DNA of 64,000 nucleotides from CAVZAB01 sp963773155 (GCA_963773155.1 CAVZAB010000014.1:12793-76792), one strand, 5' to 3'; numbered from the stretch's first letter, positions 18,171 through 27,563 are shown. The notes: generated by a model not told the origin, from the sequence alone. Numbers and translations: made by a program.

Positions 18171-18310
18171 CTAACCTTGTGGAGATCCACAAGGTTCGCC
18201 GCTGCCGCCGTGACCGCCGACCAGGATGGTGAGGGTTTCACCCGCAGTGAGGGTGACGTCGCCGCCAATCTCGGCTCCTAAGCCGCCTGTGCCGCTCCAG
18301 ATCCGCCCTG
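18171..18310 (-). pseudogene. Fragment of a glycine-rich secreted protein
   Basis: On the minus strand the segment GTGGLGAEIGGDVTLTAG followed by ETLTILVGGHGGSG matches the repeated glycine-rich module of large secreted or PEP-CTERM-like proteins. Upstream and downstream frames do not continue it, so it is a remnant. The match is by pattern only. Confidence 0.35.
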
Positions 18311-18432
18311 CGCACCGCTCTTTCCTGTAGACGAGCCCATTACATCGTGAGGCTCGGCAATGCTCCACTCGACGAGAGGGCTCAATAGCTTCGCCGCGGA
18401 CAAAGCATAAACCGAGAAACAGATGAACAAAG

Positions 18433-19329
18433 CTATCTCTTGAAGACCAGTAGCTCTGTGGTGCTCGGCGGCATGGGCACAATGAAACTGCCAGCGAGCT
18501 TGAAGCCTTCTTCAGTGAAAAAGCTAACCGCGACCTCGCGCGGCAACACCGCCGGAAAGGAGCCAAGGCGAAGACCGGACTTGGCCCAGATTTGCATGGC
18601 GTCACCAGCCAGGCATCGCTCGGTAACAACATCGAAAACCGCCCAGCCTCCTGGTCGGATTACCCTTGCCATCTCGTGCCAATAGCAGCAGGTCACCATG
18701 AACGGCACTGCGCTGAGGACTTTATGGGAATGCACCATGCAGACACTAGCGTCCGCGGTCGATGATAGTGAATAGCCATCCGTCGGTTGCGCTACGACGT
18801 CGTACTCCTTCGTAAGGTAGGCGGACCATGCCTCTGCAGTCTCGTAGATCTCGTAGCGCGAGGGCCGCGCAGCCTTAAGTATCTTCTCGAGATATCGCCC
18901 CGTCCCGGGGCCGATCTCGACCACTGTCCGAATGGACTCGGAAAACACGCCCAACGAGGCCATCTTGTCGATAGTGTTCTGCGACGATCCAGGTACCCCA
19001 TTCATAACGCTATCGACGTAGTCAGCGACCGACAATCCTGCGCTGCGCGCCGCAACTATGGTCCGCTCGAACGGAATGAAATTTCCGACATCGCTCCAGT
19101 CATGATGATCGATACCGGTGATTTTCACCCCGATCGGCGCTAGTGACTTGTTCACTGCGGAATTGATTGTCCTAAGCATCGAGTGGACCCGTGACACCCT
19201 CTGGGTTGAACTCGAATTGCCGGTGGGACTTGTGTAGCTATTGTCGACGCCAGTTAGAATGTCGTTCGTGCCCGAATGATCGATTAGATCACCTTCGGTA
19301 AATGGAACGCGTGTCGACATCTTACTCAC
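18433..19329 (-). CDS. SAM-dependent methyltransferase (class I)
   Basis: A 298-residue protein with a Rossmann-type methyltransferase domain. Motif I is VVEIGPGTGRYLEKIL (about residue 137), followed by YEIYETAEAW and the motif with ARVIRPGGWAVFDVV; the C-terminus has the strand pair ending TELLVFKR. About 90 N-terminal residues are variable. The substrate is unknown. Start may be the GTG at 19329 or the ATG at 19320. It is a single gene preceded by AT-rich DNA (19330-19520) and next to an IS110, so it was probably acquired. Confidence 0.75.
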   Translation of the reverse strand: MSKMSTRVPFTEGDLIDHSGTNDILTGVDNSYTSPTGNSSSTQRVSRVHSMLRTINSAVNKSLAPIGVKITGIDHHDWSDVGNFIPFERTIVAARSAGLSVADYVDSVMNGVPGSSQNTIDKMASLGVFSESIRTVVEIGPGTGRYLEKILKAARPSRYEIYETAEAWSAYLTKEYDVVAQPTDGYSLSSTADASVCMVHSHKVLSAVPFMVTCCYWHEMARVIRPGGWAVFDVVTERCLAGDAMQIWAKSGLRLGSFPAVLPREVAVSFFTEEGFKLAGSFIVPMPPSTTELLVFKR

Positions 19330-19860
19330 TCATAGCTACGCGTCGCGTCACTATAAATAAAAATTAGAACAATACTTAAAAAACAACAAGAAAGCTTTGA
19401 TATAACGCAAATTTGATCGCAATAGAGCTGGCAATCTAATTTTTCCGTCATGGCGGCTACCGGATCAAAAAGGCAATCACTTACCTGACCTTCAACACTT
19501 CGATTTTCCAAATTATTGATCAGAAACGGAAATCCGCGTCACGATTGCGGCTTGGCTCGACACTTCGGAGTTGGCCGACGTCTCGAAGACAAGCGCTGGT
19601 CCGAATGACGCTCCTCTGCCGTGGTCGCGCTACCGTCATAGCAGAGCTATGCACGATAGGATTGTTGTCATGAACCCAGCCGTTGCCTACGTCAGGACCT
19701 CGCCTATCAACGCGGTCGCTATCGGGCAACCAGCCGTAATTCACGCATAACTGCATCAGGCGTTCGCGGTCTACAAAACTCAGAAGGGCGAAGTCGTAAT
19801 TCCACCGACGAATAGTTCTGCGCGAGGGTCTTCTGTGCCCGTAACGCCAATACCGCTTGT
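19330..19860. other. AT-rich intergenic region between methyltransferase and IS110
   Basis: 19330-19520 is markedly AT-rich compared with the window and likely holds the methyltransferase promoter. The rest contains only short frames with no conserved product. Confidence 0.4.
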
Positions 19861-19898
19861 CTGATGATGTTCCCGCCTTTTCCCGCAAGGATAGGGGT

Positions 19899-19929
19899 GC
19901 TGCCGGCGAGGTGCGAACTCGCCGGCAGC
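19899..19929 (+). ncRNA. Strong hairpin in the non-coding 5' part of the IS110 element (possible bridge-RNA region)
   Basis: A 12-bp perfect stem (19899-19910 with 19918-19929) closes a 7-base loop about 134 bases before the transposase ATG. IS110-group elements are known to encode a bridge RNA in the non-coding DNA upstream of the recombinase, so a structured RNA is expected here. The element ends were not mapped; the assignment is inference. Confidence 0.35.
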
Positions 19930-20062
19930 GGGAGGGGACGGGTCGAGTAAACGCTGGCCGTGATGGGCCGAGCTAGAGTGCGACCGCCCCTCTCTTTTCC
20001 TCGTGGCCTGAACGGATACCCGGGCGCCGTGGCCCGGATGACAAGCAAAGGACCTGGAAAAG

Positions 20063-21011
20063 ATGACCCCCATCATAGCGCAGACTGTCGGCGTCGACAT
20101 CTCCAAAGATACCCTCGACGTCTACCTCCACCCCCAAGCCATCGCACGGTGTTTCCCCAACACCGCAGCCGGCATAACAGCTTTGTTGGCATGGCTTGAA
20201 CAATGCCGCGTCAACCGCGTCGTCTTCGAGCCAACTGGCGCGTATCATCGTAACGTCGAGCGACGGCTCGGCAATGCCGGACTGCCAATGATCAAAGTCA
20301 ACCCGCTGCAGGCAAGACGCTTCGCAGAGGCCATCGGGCGTCGCGCCAAAACTGATGCCGTCGATGCTGCAATGCTCGCTCGGTTCGGCGCGCTTAACGA
20401 ACTGCAAGTGAGGCCGATGGTCAGCCAAACGCTCTGCGACATGAAGGAGCTGCTTGTCGCACGGCGCGGCCTGGTGAAGGACCGCGTCGCCGCGTCAAAC
20501 CGCAACCATGTCCACCGTGCGCCCTTGCTCAGGCGTCTCGCCAATCAAAGGCTGCGTCAGGTCGAACGCCAGATTGCCGCTATCGACGCGGCCTTGCGCG
20601 AACTGTGCCAGGCCGATCCCGAGCTCCAAGCCCGCCTAGACATCCTCCTCAGCATCCCTGCCATTGGCGAGGCAACTGCGCTGACCATGCTCGTCGAAAT
20701 GCCTGAACTCGGCACAATCGAAAATAAATGCGTTGCAAGCCTCGCCGGCCTCGCGCCTATGGCCCGCGACTTCAGGGCAGCACAGCGGCAAGCGCTTCAT
20801 CCGGGGAGGCCGTGCTCACCTCCGCCAAGCCCTCTACATGCCAGCCCTGGTTGCTATCCGCTTCAACATAGACATGAGGACGAAATATCAGGCCTTCATC
20901 AGCGCCGGAAAGCCGCCCAAGGTCGCCATCACGGCTATCATGCGGAAGCTCGCAATCCTCGCAAACGCACTCCTCCGCGACCAGCGAACCTGGATGCCTA
21001 AAGACGCTTGA
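20063..21011 (+). pseudogene. IS110-family transposase, frameshifted
   Basis: The N-terminal DEDD/RuvC-like domain is clear: GVDISKDTLDVYL, FEPTGAYHRNVER and KVNPLQARRFAEAIGRRAKTDAVDAAMLARF. The C-terminal transposase domain begins LLSIPAIGEATALTML and SLAGLAPMARD, then the frame breaks at about 20771. The bases CGACTTCAGGG carry one extra T relative to the expected CGACTCAGGG, and the conserved GQHSGKRFIRGGRAHLRQALYMP tail follows in another frame to 21011. The element is likely inactive unless this is a sequence error. Confidence 0.88.
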
Positions 21012-21275
21012 CGACAACGGATCTAGAGAACTCGGAACCTCTATTGCCGTGTTTTGAGGCCCTTCCGGTCCCAGTACAGGGCAATATTCAATCAACGCGA
21101 ATAACTCGGAGTTTTCGAGGTCTGTTGACTGACCGGCAAGAAGGCGGTCGCAAAGTTCTCGGAACCGGTCCTGGTAAAATGCTGGAAGAACGGAAAGGTC
21201 AGGTATAGGGAATTCCTCCTTTTCCGGTCCTGCAATCTTATCCAGCCGACGCCGTAGCGTGGCCGTTGCCGTCAT
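21012..21275 (-). pseudogene. Hypothetical gene truncated by the IS110 insertion
   Basis: Starts MTATATLRRRLDKIAGPEKE in an ATGA overlap with the end of the DUF5681 gene. About 88 residues are unique; the frame then runs antisense through the IS110 transposase end to 20772. The insertion thus removed its 3' part. It is the usual small partner gene downstream of DUF5681. Function unknown. Confidence 0.55.
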
Positions 21276-21708
21276 TTCTGTCGTTCCTCAATGCGCTGAA
21301 TGCGCGCCTCAAATTCTTCCGTCTCCAACGCCTTCCTGCGGCCCTCGAAGGCCGCTGAGCGCCGTCGCCTCGTCCAGCAGCAGGGCCTCCTTGCGACGCT
21401 GCCTCTACGATCGCCTGCTGGGCGGCAGCGATGCCACTGGCGTTCGGTATCGGCGGCAAATCGATCCTAATTGGCCGGTCCTTGCGGGGCGGGATAAGCC
21501 GCTCGAGACAGAGACCCAATGCAACGCCGTCGCCCTCTAGGGCCTTTTCTATGGCCTTCCGGGTTAGCTTTTCGGCCTCTCCGTCCAAGAGCGCCTCGGC
21601 GGCCAGCGTCGCCTTATGGCGCGCGCCCTTGGGCTTCCCGACAGGGTTGCCGGATTGCCCTTTTTCAAAGGGCTTGCCCCGCTGCTTTCCCGCTGACTTA
21701 TCAGCCAT
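21272..21708 (-). pseudogene. DUF5681-domain protein, frameshifted
   Basis: The N-terminal signature KPFEKGQSGNPVGKPKG then ARHKATLAAEALLDGEAEKLTRKAIEKALEGD and LIPPRKDRPIRIDLPPI is complete. After VEAASQG the conserved ALLLDEATALSGL continues in a second frame and EGRRKALETEEFEARIQRIE in a third, ending at 21272. Two indels (around 21390 and 21350) therefore disrupt the C-terminal half. DUF5681 genes often lie next to phage or mobile DNA; no function is established. Confidence 0.72.
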
Positions 21709-22066
21709 CGTTAGGTTTTCTCGCCAATCGAAGGGCACGCCCCAGGAGGGATGTGCCTTGGGCCGAGCCGGGCCGATTCTGCTGCCTTTGTGGCCTTCAT
21801 CTCAGTAAGAAGATAGCACGATTGTTTCGGTAACGAAACAATAACAATTTATCTGTAGAGCACGCGCCCACTTTCGACTTTTGTTTGAGCCGTGAGAAAA
21901 TTCCCCGGCCTAAGTTAAGGTGGGAAGCAATGTTTTCCGGAAATGCTTGCTGACATGCCGGTAGCCCATGCGGCTGTGAATCGATTTTCTTTCTCACCAG
22001 CTTCAATAGGACTATATTTGTGGGGCTGAGGAACGCCTCGGTGCTCTAACATTTCGGAGCAATGCC

Positions 22067-22360
22067 ATGACCACCTACGTCTTACTCGTAAATTGGACCG
22101 AAAAGGGTGTCCAGCAGGTAAAGGAGTCGCCTCGTCGCCTCGACGCTGCAAAGAAGGCGCTCAGAGACATGGGAGGCGACTTCAAATCTGTCTTTCTTAC
22201 CATGGGCGATTACGACTTGATCATCGTCTGTGAGGCACCAGACGATGCGGTGGCCGCACGGTTCGTTCTTCAGCTCGGGATGCTCGGAAACGTGCGGACA
22301 CGGACTTTGAAGGCATTTCCTGAGGCGGCTTATCGTGAGATCATAGCTTCTTTGGGCTGA
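22067..22360 (+). CDS. GYD-domain protein
   Basis: A 97-residue GYD-family protein. The family motif is in FLTMGDYDLIIVCEAPDD, with the N-terminal YVLLVNWTEKGVQQVKESP and the C-terminal RTRTLKAFP strand. The alpha/beta ferredoxin-like fold has no assigned reaction. GGAG lies about 8 bases before the ATG. It is convergent with the broken FNR-type regulator. Confidence 0.88.
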   Translation: MTTYVLLVNWTEKGVQQVKESPRRLDAAKKALRDMGGDFKSVFLTMGDYDLIIVCEAPDDAVAARFVLQLGMLGNVRTRTLKAFPEAAYREIIASLG

Positions 22361-22377
22361 TCGAGGTGTGCCGGCAC

Positions 22378-22956
22378 TCAGCCGCCGTTCGCAAGCCGAC
22401 AAAGTGTAAAGACCCGCATCAACATTGACTTGACCGGGCTGTCCGTTTTTGGACCTTCGATGGTGCGACTTTCTCGCATTGCGGCGCCCGAGGATGACCA
22501 TCTGGTCATGGGCAGACTTAATTCATGGGTCGAAAATTCGTGTATACGGCGCAACAGATGCAGTTTTATGTCGACAAAGTCGGAAAGAGCCTGGCGCGAA
22601 TAACGAGAGGCGATAACGGGATAAACCGCGTCGGCGCAAAAACCGTAATGATCAGCTAACGCCAGTCCAAGAAAATCGCCAGGGGGGGAAAAACCGACTA
22701 TCTGGCGACGTCCATTTGGCAACAGTATGTAAAGCCGGACGGCACCGGCAGTTAGACTATAGACATACTCCGCTGGATCATCCTGCGCGAATAGTGTTGC
22801 GCCACGCTTCAAAGATAGCGCATTGGCCCGAAAATCCAGTTGTGCAAGCTCTTCAGGATACAAGGCAGCGCAAATATTAAACCGACACAACGCGCAATTC
22901 GCGCGCTGTTGGTCAGGCAGTGTGCGACATTGAGTGAGATTTGCAGTTATCTGCAC
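22378..22956 (-). pseudogene. FNR/FixK-type (Crp family) regulator lacking its DNA-binding domain
   Basis: The cysteine-rich N-terminus (C-x2-C-x4-C in NCALCRFNIC) and cyclic-nucleotide-like sensor domain (LKRGATLFAQDDPAEYVYSLTAGAVRLY, RRQIVGFSPPGDFLGLA) are intact. After HELSLP the dimerisation-helix motif MVILGRRNA is found in a second frame and EKVA in a third. No helix-turn-helix follows, so the DNA-binding part is lost. The frame is open from a TTG at 22971; the GTG at 22956 has AGGAG at good spacing. Cysteines suggest an oxygen-sensing Fe-S FNR type. Confidence 0.75.
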
Positions 22957-22985
22957 CGCTTGCTCCTGCAAGCATTATTGGTTCG

Positions 22986-22999
22986 TTGATACACATCAA
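22986..22999. promoter_or_regulatory. Perfect FNR/FixK-type box (TTGAT-N4-ATCAA)
   Basis: TTGATACACATCAA matches the anaerobox consensus at all ten fixed positions. It lies 29 bases before the GTG of the broken FNR-type gene and 197 bases before the divergent small gene at 23196. Position suggests autoregulation of the regulator or control of the neighbour by an FNR/FixK protein elsewhere in the genome. Confidence 0.7.
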
Positions 23000-23195
23000 C
23001 GACTCGAGCTGGAATCGAGAGTCATTACAGGTTTGCGGTCATGAAGCGCGTCGGGAGGTGGCCTGAACGACCATCCCGGAAAATTTCCTCGATAAAGTGC
23101 GCACCACTTTCGAATGACCGCGTCCGGCAGAGTTTCGTAGGGGCATAGCAACAACGCGTCGAATGACACTGAACTTGAATACAGGGAGCAGGGTT

Positions 23196-23441
23196 ATGAC
23201 TTCCATCCTTTCGGGTTGCTCATTTGATTCAGAAACGGTGAAAATTCTCACCTCGGCGTGCGATAGCGCGTGGGAGGCCATAGAAAAATCGGAAATTTCG
23301 CCAGATGATGCGATTTTCATTCGTGAATTGCTGGCCAAGCGTATCACCGCTGCAGCAGCAACTGGGGGCGAGAGAAACCCCCAACGGCTCATCGATGATG
23401 CCTTGGCATATCTGGCGACTATAGGGTCAAGTCCTCTGTGA
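23196..23441 (+). CDS. Small conserved hypothetical protein (81 aa)
   Basis: An 81-residue soluble helical protein (CSFDSETVKILTSACDSAWEAI then DAIFIRELLAKRITAAAATGG), of a type common in Bradyrhizobium-like genomes with no known function. AGGGAG lies 9-10 bases before the ATG at 23196; an upstream ATG at 23163 lacks a site. An FNR-type box lies about 200 bases upstream, so oxygen-linked control is possible. Confidence 0.65.
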   Translation: MTSILSGCSFDSETVKILTSACDSAWEAIEKSEISPDDAIFIRELLAKRITAAAATGGERNPQRLIDDALAYLATIGSSPL

Positions 23442-23602
23442 GGCGCGGGACGAGGCGGGCCGTCAACAGGCCTTCAATCGAGTCGCCCCCCTGCGGGCAT
23501 GTTAGCGTCAGCAGGCGGCGATGTAATTGCGTCTGAGATCGGCGGGCATCGGAGCTCGGGAAGCGGCCTGCGAGCGGCCGGCACCCCGAAGTTCCGGCGA
23601 GC

Positions 23603-23758
23603 TCATCGGGTTAAGGAAGAGGCTATAGTTGGGTCCACCAGGAACTGCGCCTGCTGCTGCGCTTCGGCCTGCGCAGCCGTAACGATCACGGTGGCGAATG
23701 TTACGGCAGTGAGGAAGCAGAGCAAGTGGCGGGGCACGTCGATCTTTGGAGACATCAT
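23603..23758 (-). CDS. Small exported peptide (51 aa)
   Basis: A 51-residue product starting MMSPKIDVPRHLLCFLTAV with a signal peptide ending near AQA-EAQ. Only about 20 residues (EAQQQAQFLVDPTIASSLTR) remain after cleavage. AGGAGGAG lies 5-8 bases upstream of the paired ATGs, strong support for translation. Function unknown. Confidence 0.5.
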   Translation of the reverse strand: MMSPKIDVPRHLLCFLTAVTFATVIVTAAQAEAQQQAQFLVDPTIASSLTR

Positions 23759-23962
23759 GATCGCTCCTCCTGCTGTAACTCGATAGCGTGAATGACGACC
23801 CGTTACGGCGCACGCAGAGTAATGTCGCACGCCAAGCGAAAATCCAGATCGCGACAATGCCGGCGGCAAAAAATCCCAAAACAATCGTATGCGCGGCCTT
23901 GATAGCGGTCAGCACGAACGCTGACGAAATTCGTATGCCGAGCACCGTGCTGACCATGCGAT

Positions 23963-24500
23963 TCATCTCTTCGCCAGGTGGCCACACCGCATGCCTCCCG
24001 CGAAGGCAAGGGCCTCGACGCTCGCCGAAGATCTTCGAAAGGCGAAGGCGACAGCCAACCAAAGCATGATCGCAAATACGGTTTGCCAGTATAGGCTCTG
24101 GGTCAAAGACATTGCAGGGAAGAGAACGAGGAGCCATCCCGTGTAACTGGCATGCATCAGAACTGCCAGCAACACGCTCCCGGTGTTCCTGCAAACCCAC
24201 GTCATCAGCATGCGATATGGGGTCAATGCCGCGAAATACGACGGCGAATTCCAAGGGCCAGACCAAGCCCAACGCCTCGACGTTGTAGCGAAAATCGACG
24301 AGCAGCCCAGACAAGACCGAGCCAGAGCCCCGCCAAGCCCGGGTGGGGACGAGCTTTGGTCTCTGAATTTGCGCTTGATGCCGAAGAAGTCGGCCAGCCC
24401 ATCCTGGGCCGGCTCGTTTCGCGAGGCCTCGACGACGAACTTAAGGGAATCCCGCACTGCGAGAAACTCCGCGTCGAACCTGGCGAATCCAAACCGCCAA
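23963..24500 (-). pseudogene. CPBP-family intramembrane protease remnant
   Basis: The C-terminal part RMLMTWVCRNTGSVLLAVLM then HASYTGWLLVLFP is the typical last motif of CPBP (CAAX/abortive infection) proteins, with the His of motif 4. Upstream, related coding pieces (GLVWPLEFAVVFRGIDPI) appear in another frame, so at least one frameshift exists near 24210-24240. The N-terminal half is not recognisable. Likely a dead gene. Confidence 0.5.
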
Positions 24501-24802
24501 AGTGGTGCTACGTGGGTGATAACGGTCACCGGCTCCTGATTTCCCCTTTTTTTCAAAATGATAGATGATCGGCCACCGCAATCCGCCGATGAAAAAGCCC
24601 TGGCCTGGCTTCTGGAACGGCTAACCGGCAATTTAGAAACGAGCGATTCCGATATTCTCGGCAATGGGCTGGGCAATGGGCAATGGGCTGGGTTTGCCAG
24701 GGCATTTGTTGCGAGATATACATCGTGCTTCTTGCTTCTCGCTTTGACACTCGTCGCGGCAGAACGCTCATAACGATCGGCCACGCAAAAGAAGGGAAGG
24801 GG

Positions 24803-25696
24803 ATGAAGATTATTCTTGCCCAGCCGCGTGGTTTTTGCGCCGGAGTCGTCCGGGCAATCGACATTGTCGAGCGCGCTTTGGAAAAATATCGGGAACCGGT
24901 GTATGTGCGCCACGAGATCGTCCATAACCGCCATGTCGTCGATTCTCTTAGAGCGAAGGGCGCGCGCTTCGTCGATGAGCTGGACGAAGTGCCGGCCGGA
25001 GCGGTAACAATTTTCAGCGCCCATGGAGTATCGCAAATGGTCGAACGCGAAGCCAAGCTCCGTTCGCTCCCTACCATCGATGCAACATGCCCGCTGGTCA
25101 CCAAGGTGCACAATCAGGGACGCCGCTATGCCGCCCAGGGACGTATCGTGGTCTTTGTCGGCCATGCGGGGCACCCGGAGGTCGAGGGGACGCTCGGGCA
25201 AATCGATGGCGAAGTGCACCTCGTTGAGAGCGAGAAGGATGTGGACAGGCTTCCGATCGCCAAGGACGTACCCATCGCCTACGTGACGCAGACGACGCTC
25301 AGTGTTGATGACACCCGCGGCGTGATCGCTGCCTTGCACCGGCGTTTCAGCGATGTTTTGGGACCTGAAATCCGGGACATTTGTTACGCGACCCAAAATC
25401 GACAGACTGCCGTGCGGAAATTGTCACGGGTGGCAGACGTTATTATTGTGGTTGGAGCCCGCAACAGTTCCAACTCCAATCGATTGCGGGAAATTGGCGA
25501 AGAGGCGGGATTGCCGAGCTATCTCGTTGCCGACGGCAGCGAAATCGACCCGAAATGGATTCTCGATGCTGGTGCTGTTGGTGTGACAGCCGGCGCATCC
25601 GCTCCCGAAATCCTTGTCGAGGACGTGGTTCAGACCTTGATGCGAACTCGCACCTTCAGAATTGTCAATTCTCGACGGACCGCAAGAGACGATTAG
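24803..25696 (+). CDS. ispH: 4-hydroxy-3-methylbut-2-enyl diphosphate reductase
   Basis: Last enzyme of the MEP pathway; reduces HMBPP to IPP and DMAPP using a [4Fe-4S] cluster. The 297-residue frame is intact with the three cluster cysteines in QPRGFCAGVVRAI, DATCPLVTKVH and ICYATQNRQ, plus the HGVSQMV and VGARNSSNSNRL motifs. The ATG at 24803 follows GAAGGGAAGG. It is the first gene of a plus-strand unit with hpnH. With dxs at 34.8-36.8 kb it supplies isoprenoid precursors to the hopanoid genes. Confidence 0.96.
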   Translation: MKIILAQPRGFCAGVVRAIDIVERALEKYREPVYVRHEIVHNRHVVDSLRAKGARFVDELDEVPAGAVTIFSAHGVSQMVEREAKLRSLPTIDATCPLVTKVHNQGRRYAAQGRIVVFVGHAGHPEVEGTLGQIDGEVHLVESEKDVDRLPIAKDVPIAYVTQTTLSVDDTRGVIAALHRRFSDVLGPEIRDICYATQNRQTAVRKLSRVADVIIVVGARNSSNSNRLREIGEEAGLPSYLVADGSEIDPKWILDAGAVGVTAGASAPEILVEDVVQTLMRTRTFRIVNSRRTARDD

Positions 25697-25758
25697 CTTT
25701 CGACTGCCAGCGGAACTCACGTCCTGAGCCGATTAGCCGAAATCATCAATTCGTTAGT

Positions 25759-26928
25759 GTGAAGGGATCTCAACTGGGCATACCATTCAGACAGATTGTG
25801 CGTGTTGGTGGCTATGTCATCCGTCAGCATCTCGGCGGCCGCAAGCGCTACCCACTTGTCTTGATGCTGGAACCGCTGTTTCGGTGCAATTTGGCCTGTG
25901 CGGGCTGCGGTAAGATTGATTACCCCGAGGCCATTTTAAATAAGCGGATTTCGGTCAGGGACGCGCTTGGCCTCGATTGACGAATGCGGCGCTCCGGTCG
26001 TGGTCATGGCTGGAGGCGAGCCGTTGCTGCACAAGGAGCTGCCGAAGATCGTCGAGGGGGTGGTCGCGCGCAAGAAGTTTGCGATTGTGTGCACCAATGC
26101 ATTGCTCCTTGAAAAGAAGATCGATCAGTACCGGCCGAGCCCTTATTTCACCTGGTCGATCCATCTCGACGGCGACCAGGAGATGCACGACAAATCGGTT
26201 TGCCAGCCGGGCGTGTATGAGCGCGCCATTTCGGCATTGAAGACCGCCAAGGCAAAAGGTTTTCGCGTCACGATCAACTGCACTTTCTTCAACGACGCCG
26301 ATGCCAAGCGGGTCGCCGCCTTCTTCGATACAGTGACACAACTCGGCGTCGACGGCATCACCGTGTCGCCCGGCTATGCGTACGAGCGCGCTCCCGATCA
26401 GACGCACTTCCTGAACCGCTCGGCCACCAAACAGCTGTTCCGCGCAATATTCCGGCAAGGCAAGGGCGCCCGGAAATGGGCCTTCAACCAGTCGACCATG
26501 TTCCTCGACTTCTTGGCCGGCAACCAGACCTACCATTGCACGCCTTGGGGCAATCCGACGCGCACGGTTTTCGGATGGCAGCGCCCCTGCTACCTCCTCG
26601 GTGAAGGCTACGCCGCAACTTTCAAGGAACTGATGGAAGAAACGGATTGGGGCGCCTATGGTACCGGCAATTACGAGAAATGCGCCGATTGCATGGTCCA
26701 TAGCGGCTTCGAGGCGACGGCCGTGACGGATACGTAATGAGGCCCTGGAAGGCACTGAGCGTGACGCTGCGGGGCGTGCGGACGGAGGGCCCAATGGCCC
26801 CGGAAATTCCGCTTGAGGGGCAGCGCCCGGCTGACTACTTCTTTGAGCGCAACGTCTCCCGCAAACTCTCAGAAATGCGGCAGTCCGAGGCCGAGGAAAT
26901 GGCCGGGAAAACCGCGACAACGACCTAA
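25759..26928 (+). pseudogene. hpnH: Adenosyl-hopene transferase HpnH, two frame breaks
   Basis: Radical-SAM enzyme that adds the 5'-deoxyadenosyl group to the hopene. The Cx3Cx2C motif is intact in RCNLACAGCGK. The frame breaks at 25969-25970, where CTTGGCCTC carries one extra G relative to the expected CTTGCCTC, ending the first piece at 25980. It resumes as ASIDECGAPVVVMAGGEPLL. A second break at 26734-26735 (one G missing) creates a stop at 26737, and the conserved tail MRPWKALSVTLRGVRTEGPM then runs on to 26928. The likely start is a GTG at 25759. Conservation between breaks is high. Confidence 0.88.
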
Positions 26929-26966
26929 TGCGCGCAACGCGGCATGACTGTCGCGCGCAGCGGCGA

Positions 26967-27563
26967 TCAGGTCGGGCGAGCTGCCCCGGCGAGTGGATAA
27001 GCCCGCGCCATCACGGCGGCCAATATTGCTTGGCCATTGGGCTTCACTGCGTTCGCGATGAGAGGCGGCAAGTCACGCTCTGCCGGGTCGCTGACCGCAC
27101 GTAGGATTGCGAACGGCACGCCTCGTTGCAGGGCGAATCTGCCGGCGATTTGGCTTTCCATGTCAACCGCCAGAGCTCCCGTAGCGCTGTTCAGGTCCGC
27201 CTTGGCGCGGGCGGTCATGACCGGCGCATGGACCCCGACCACGCGTCCGATGACGACGCTTTGGCTTGTAGTGGCGAGGTGCCGTTGCAGCGCCAGCATG
27301 ATGGTCTTGTCGACGATGATGCTGCCGGCTTCCGAAACGACCTCTGTGCCCATGACGAGGTCCCCAGGGCGAAGCAACGGGTCCAGCCCGCCGCACAGCC
27401 CCAACTCACCACTAGGCACAAAGGTAGCGTCCGCCAGCTCAGCGAGTTTGGCCTGCAGTGTCGCCGCATTGCCGCAGATCGACAGGCAGGCCGGCCCGGC
27501 CAAGATTGCCTCACGCTTCAATCCGCTGACGATGAGAAGGTTCGCTGCCGGCGGTGAATGCAT
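26967..27563 (-). CDS. hpnG: Hopanoid phosphorylase HpnG (C-terminus altered)
   Basis: Nucleoside-phosphorylase-like enzyme that removes adenine from adenosyl hopane. The core motifs LGLCGGLDPLLRPGDLVMG, GALAVDMESQIAGRFA and FAILRAVSDPAERDLPP are intact. The last family segment appears out of frame: PGQLA in a third frame and DLIAAARDSHAALRAL in the second, the latter open to 26869. Two indels near 26985-27010 thus replaced about 30 residues. Start at 27563 is inferred from the conserved beginning (MHSPPAANLLIVSGLKREA). It overlaps the ancestral end of shc. Confidence 0.75.
   Translation of the reverse strand: MHSPPAANLLIVSGLKREAILAGPACLSICGNAATLQAKLAELADATFVPSGELGLCGGLDPLLRPGDLVMGTEVVSEAGSIIVDKTIMLALQRHLATTSQSVVIGRVVGVHAPVMTARAKADLNSATGALAVDMESQIAGRFALQRGVPFAILRAVSDPAERDLPPLIANAVKPNGQAILAAVMARAYPLAGAARPT

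Noticed and set aside
19326..19511. 61-codon cysteine-rich frame upstream of the methyltransferase
   Set aside because: Overlaps the methyltransferase start, has no ribosome site and lies in AT-rich DNA where such frames are frequent.
24662..24692. GGGCAAT/GGGCTGG short repeats before ispH
   Set aside because: A simple short direct repeat without other copies; no function can be argued.
23963..25396. 477-codon minus-strand frame
   Set aside because: Most of it is the antisense shadow of ispH; only its end (23963 to about 24300) carries a real CPBP-like segment.
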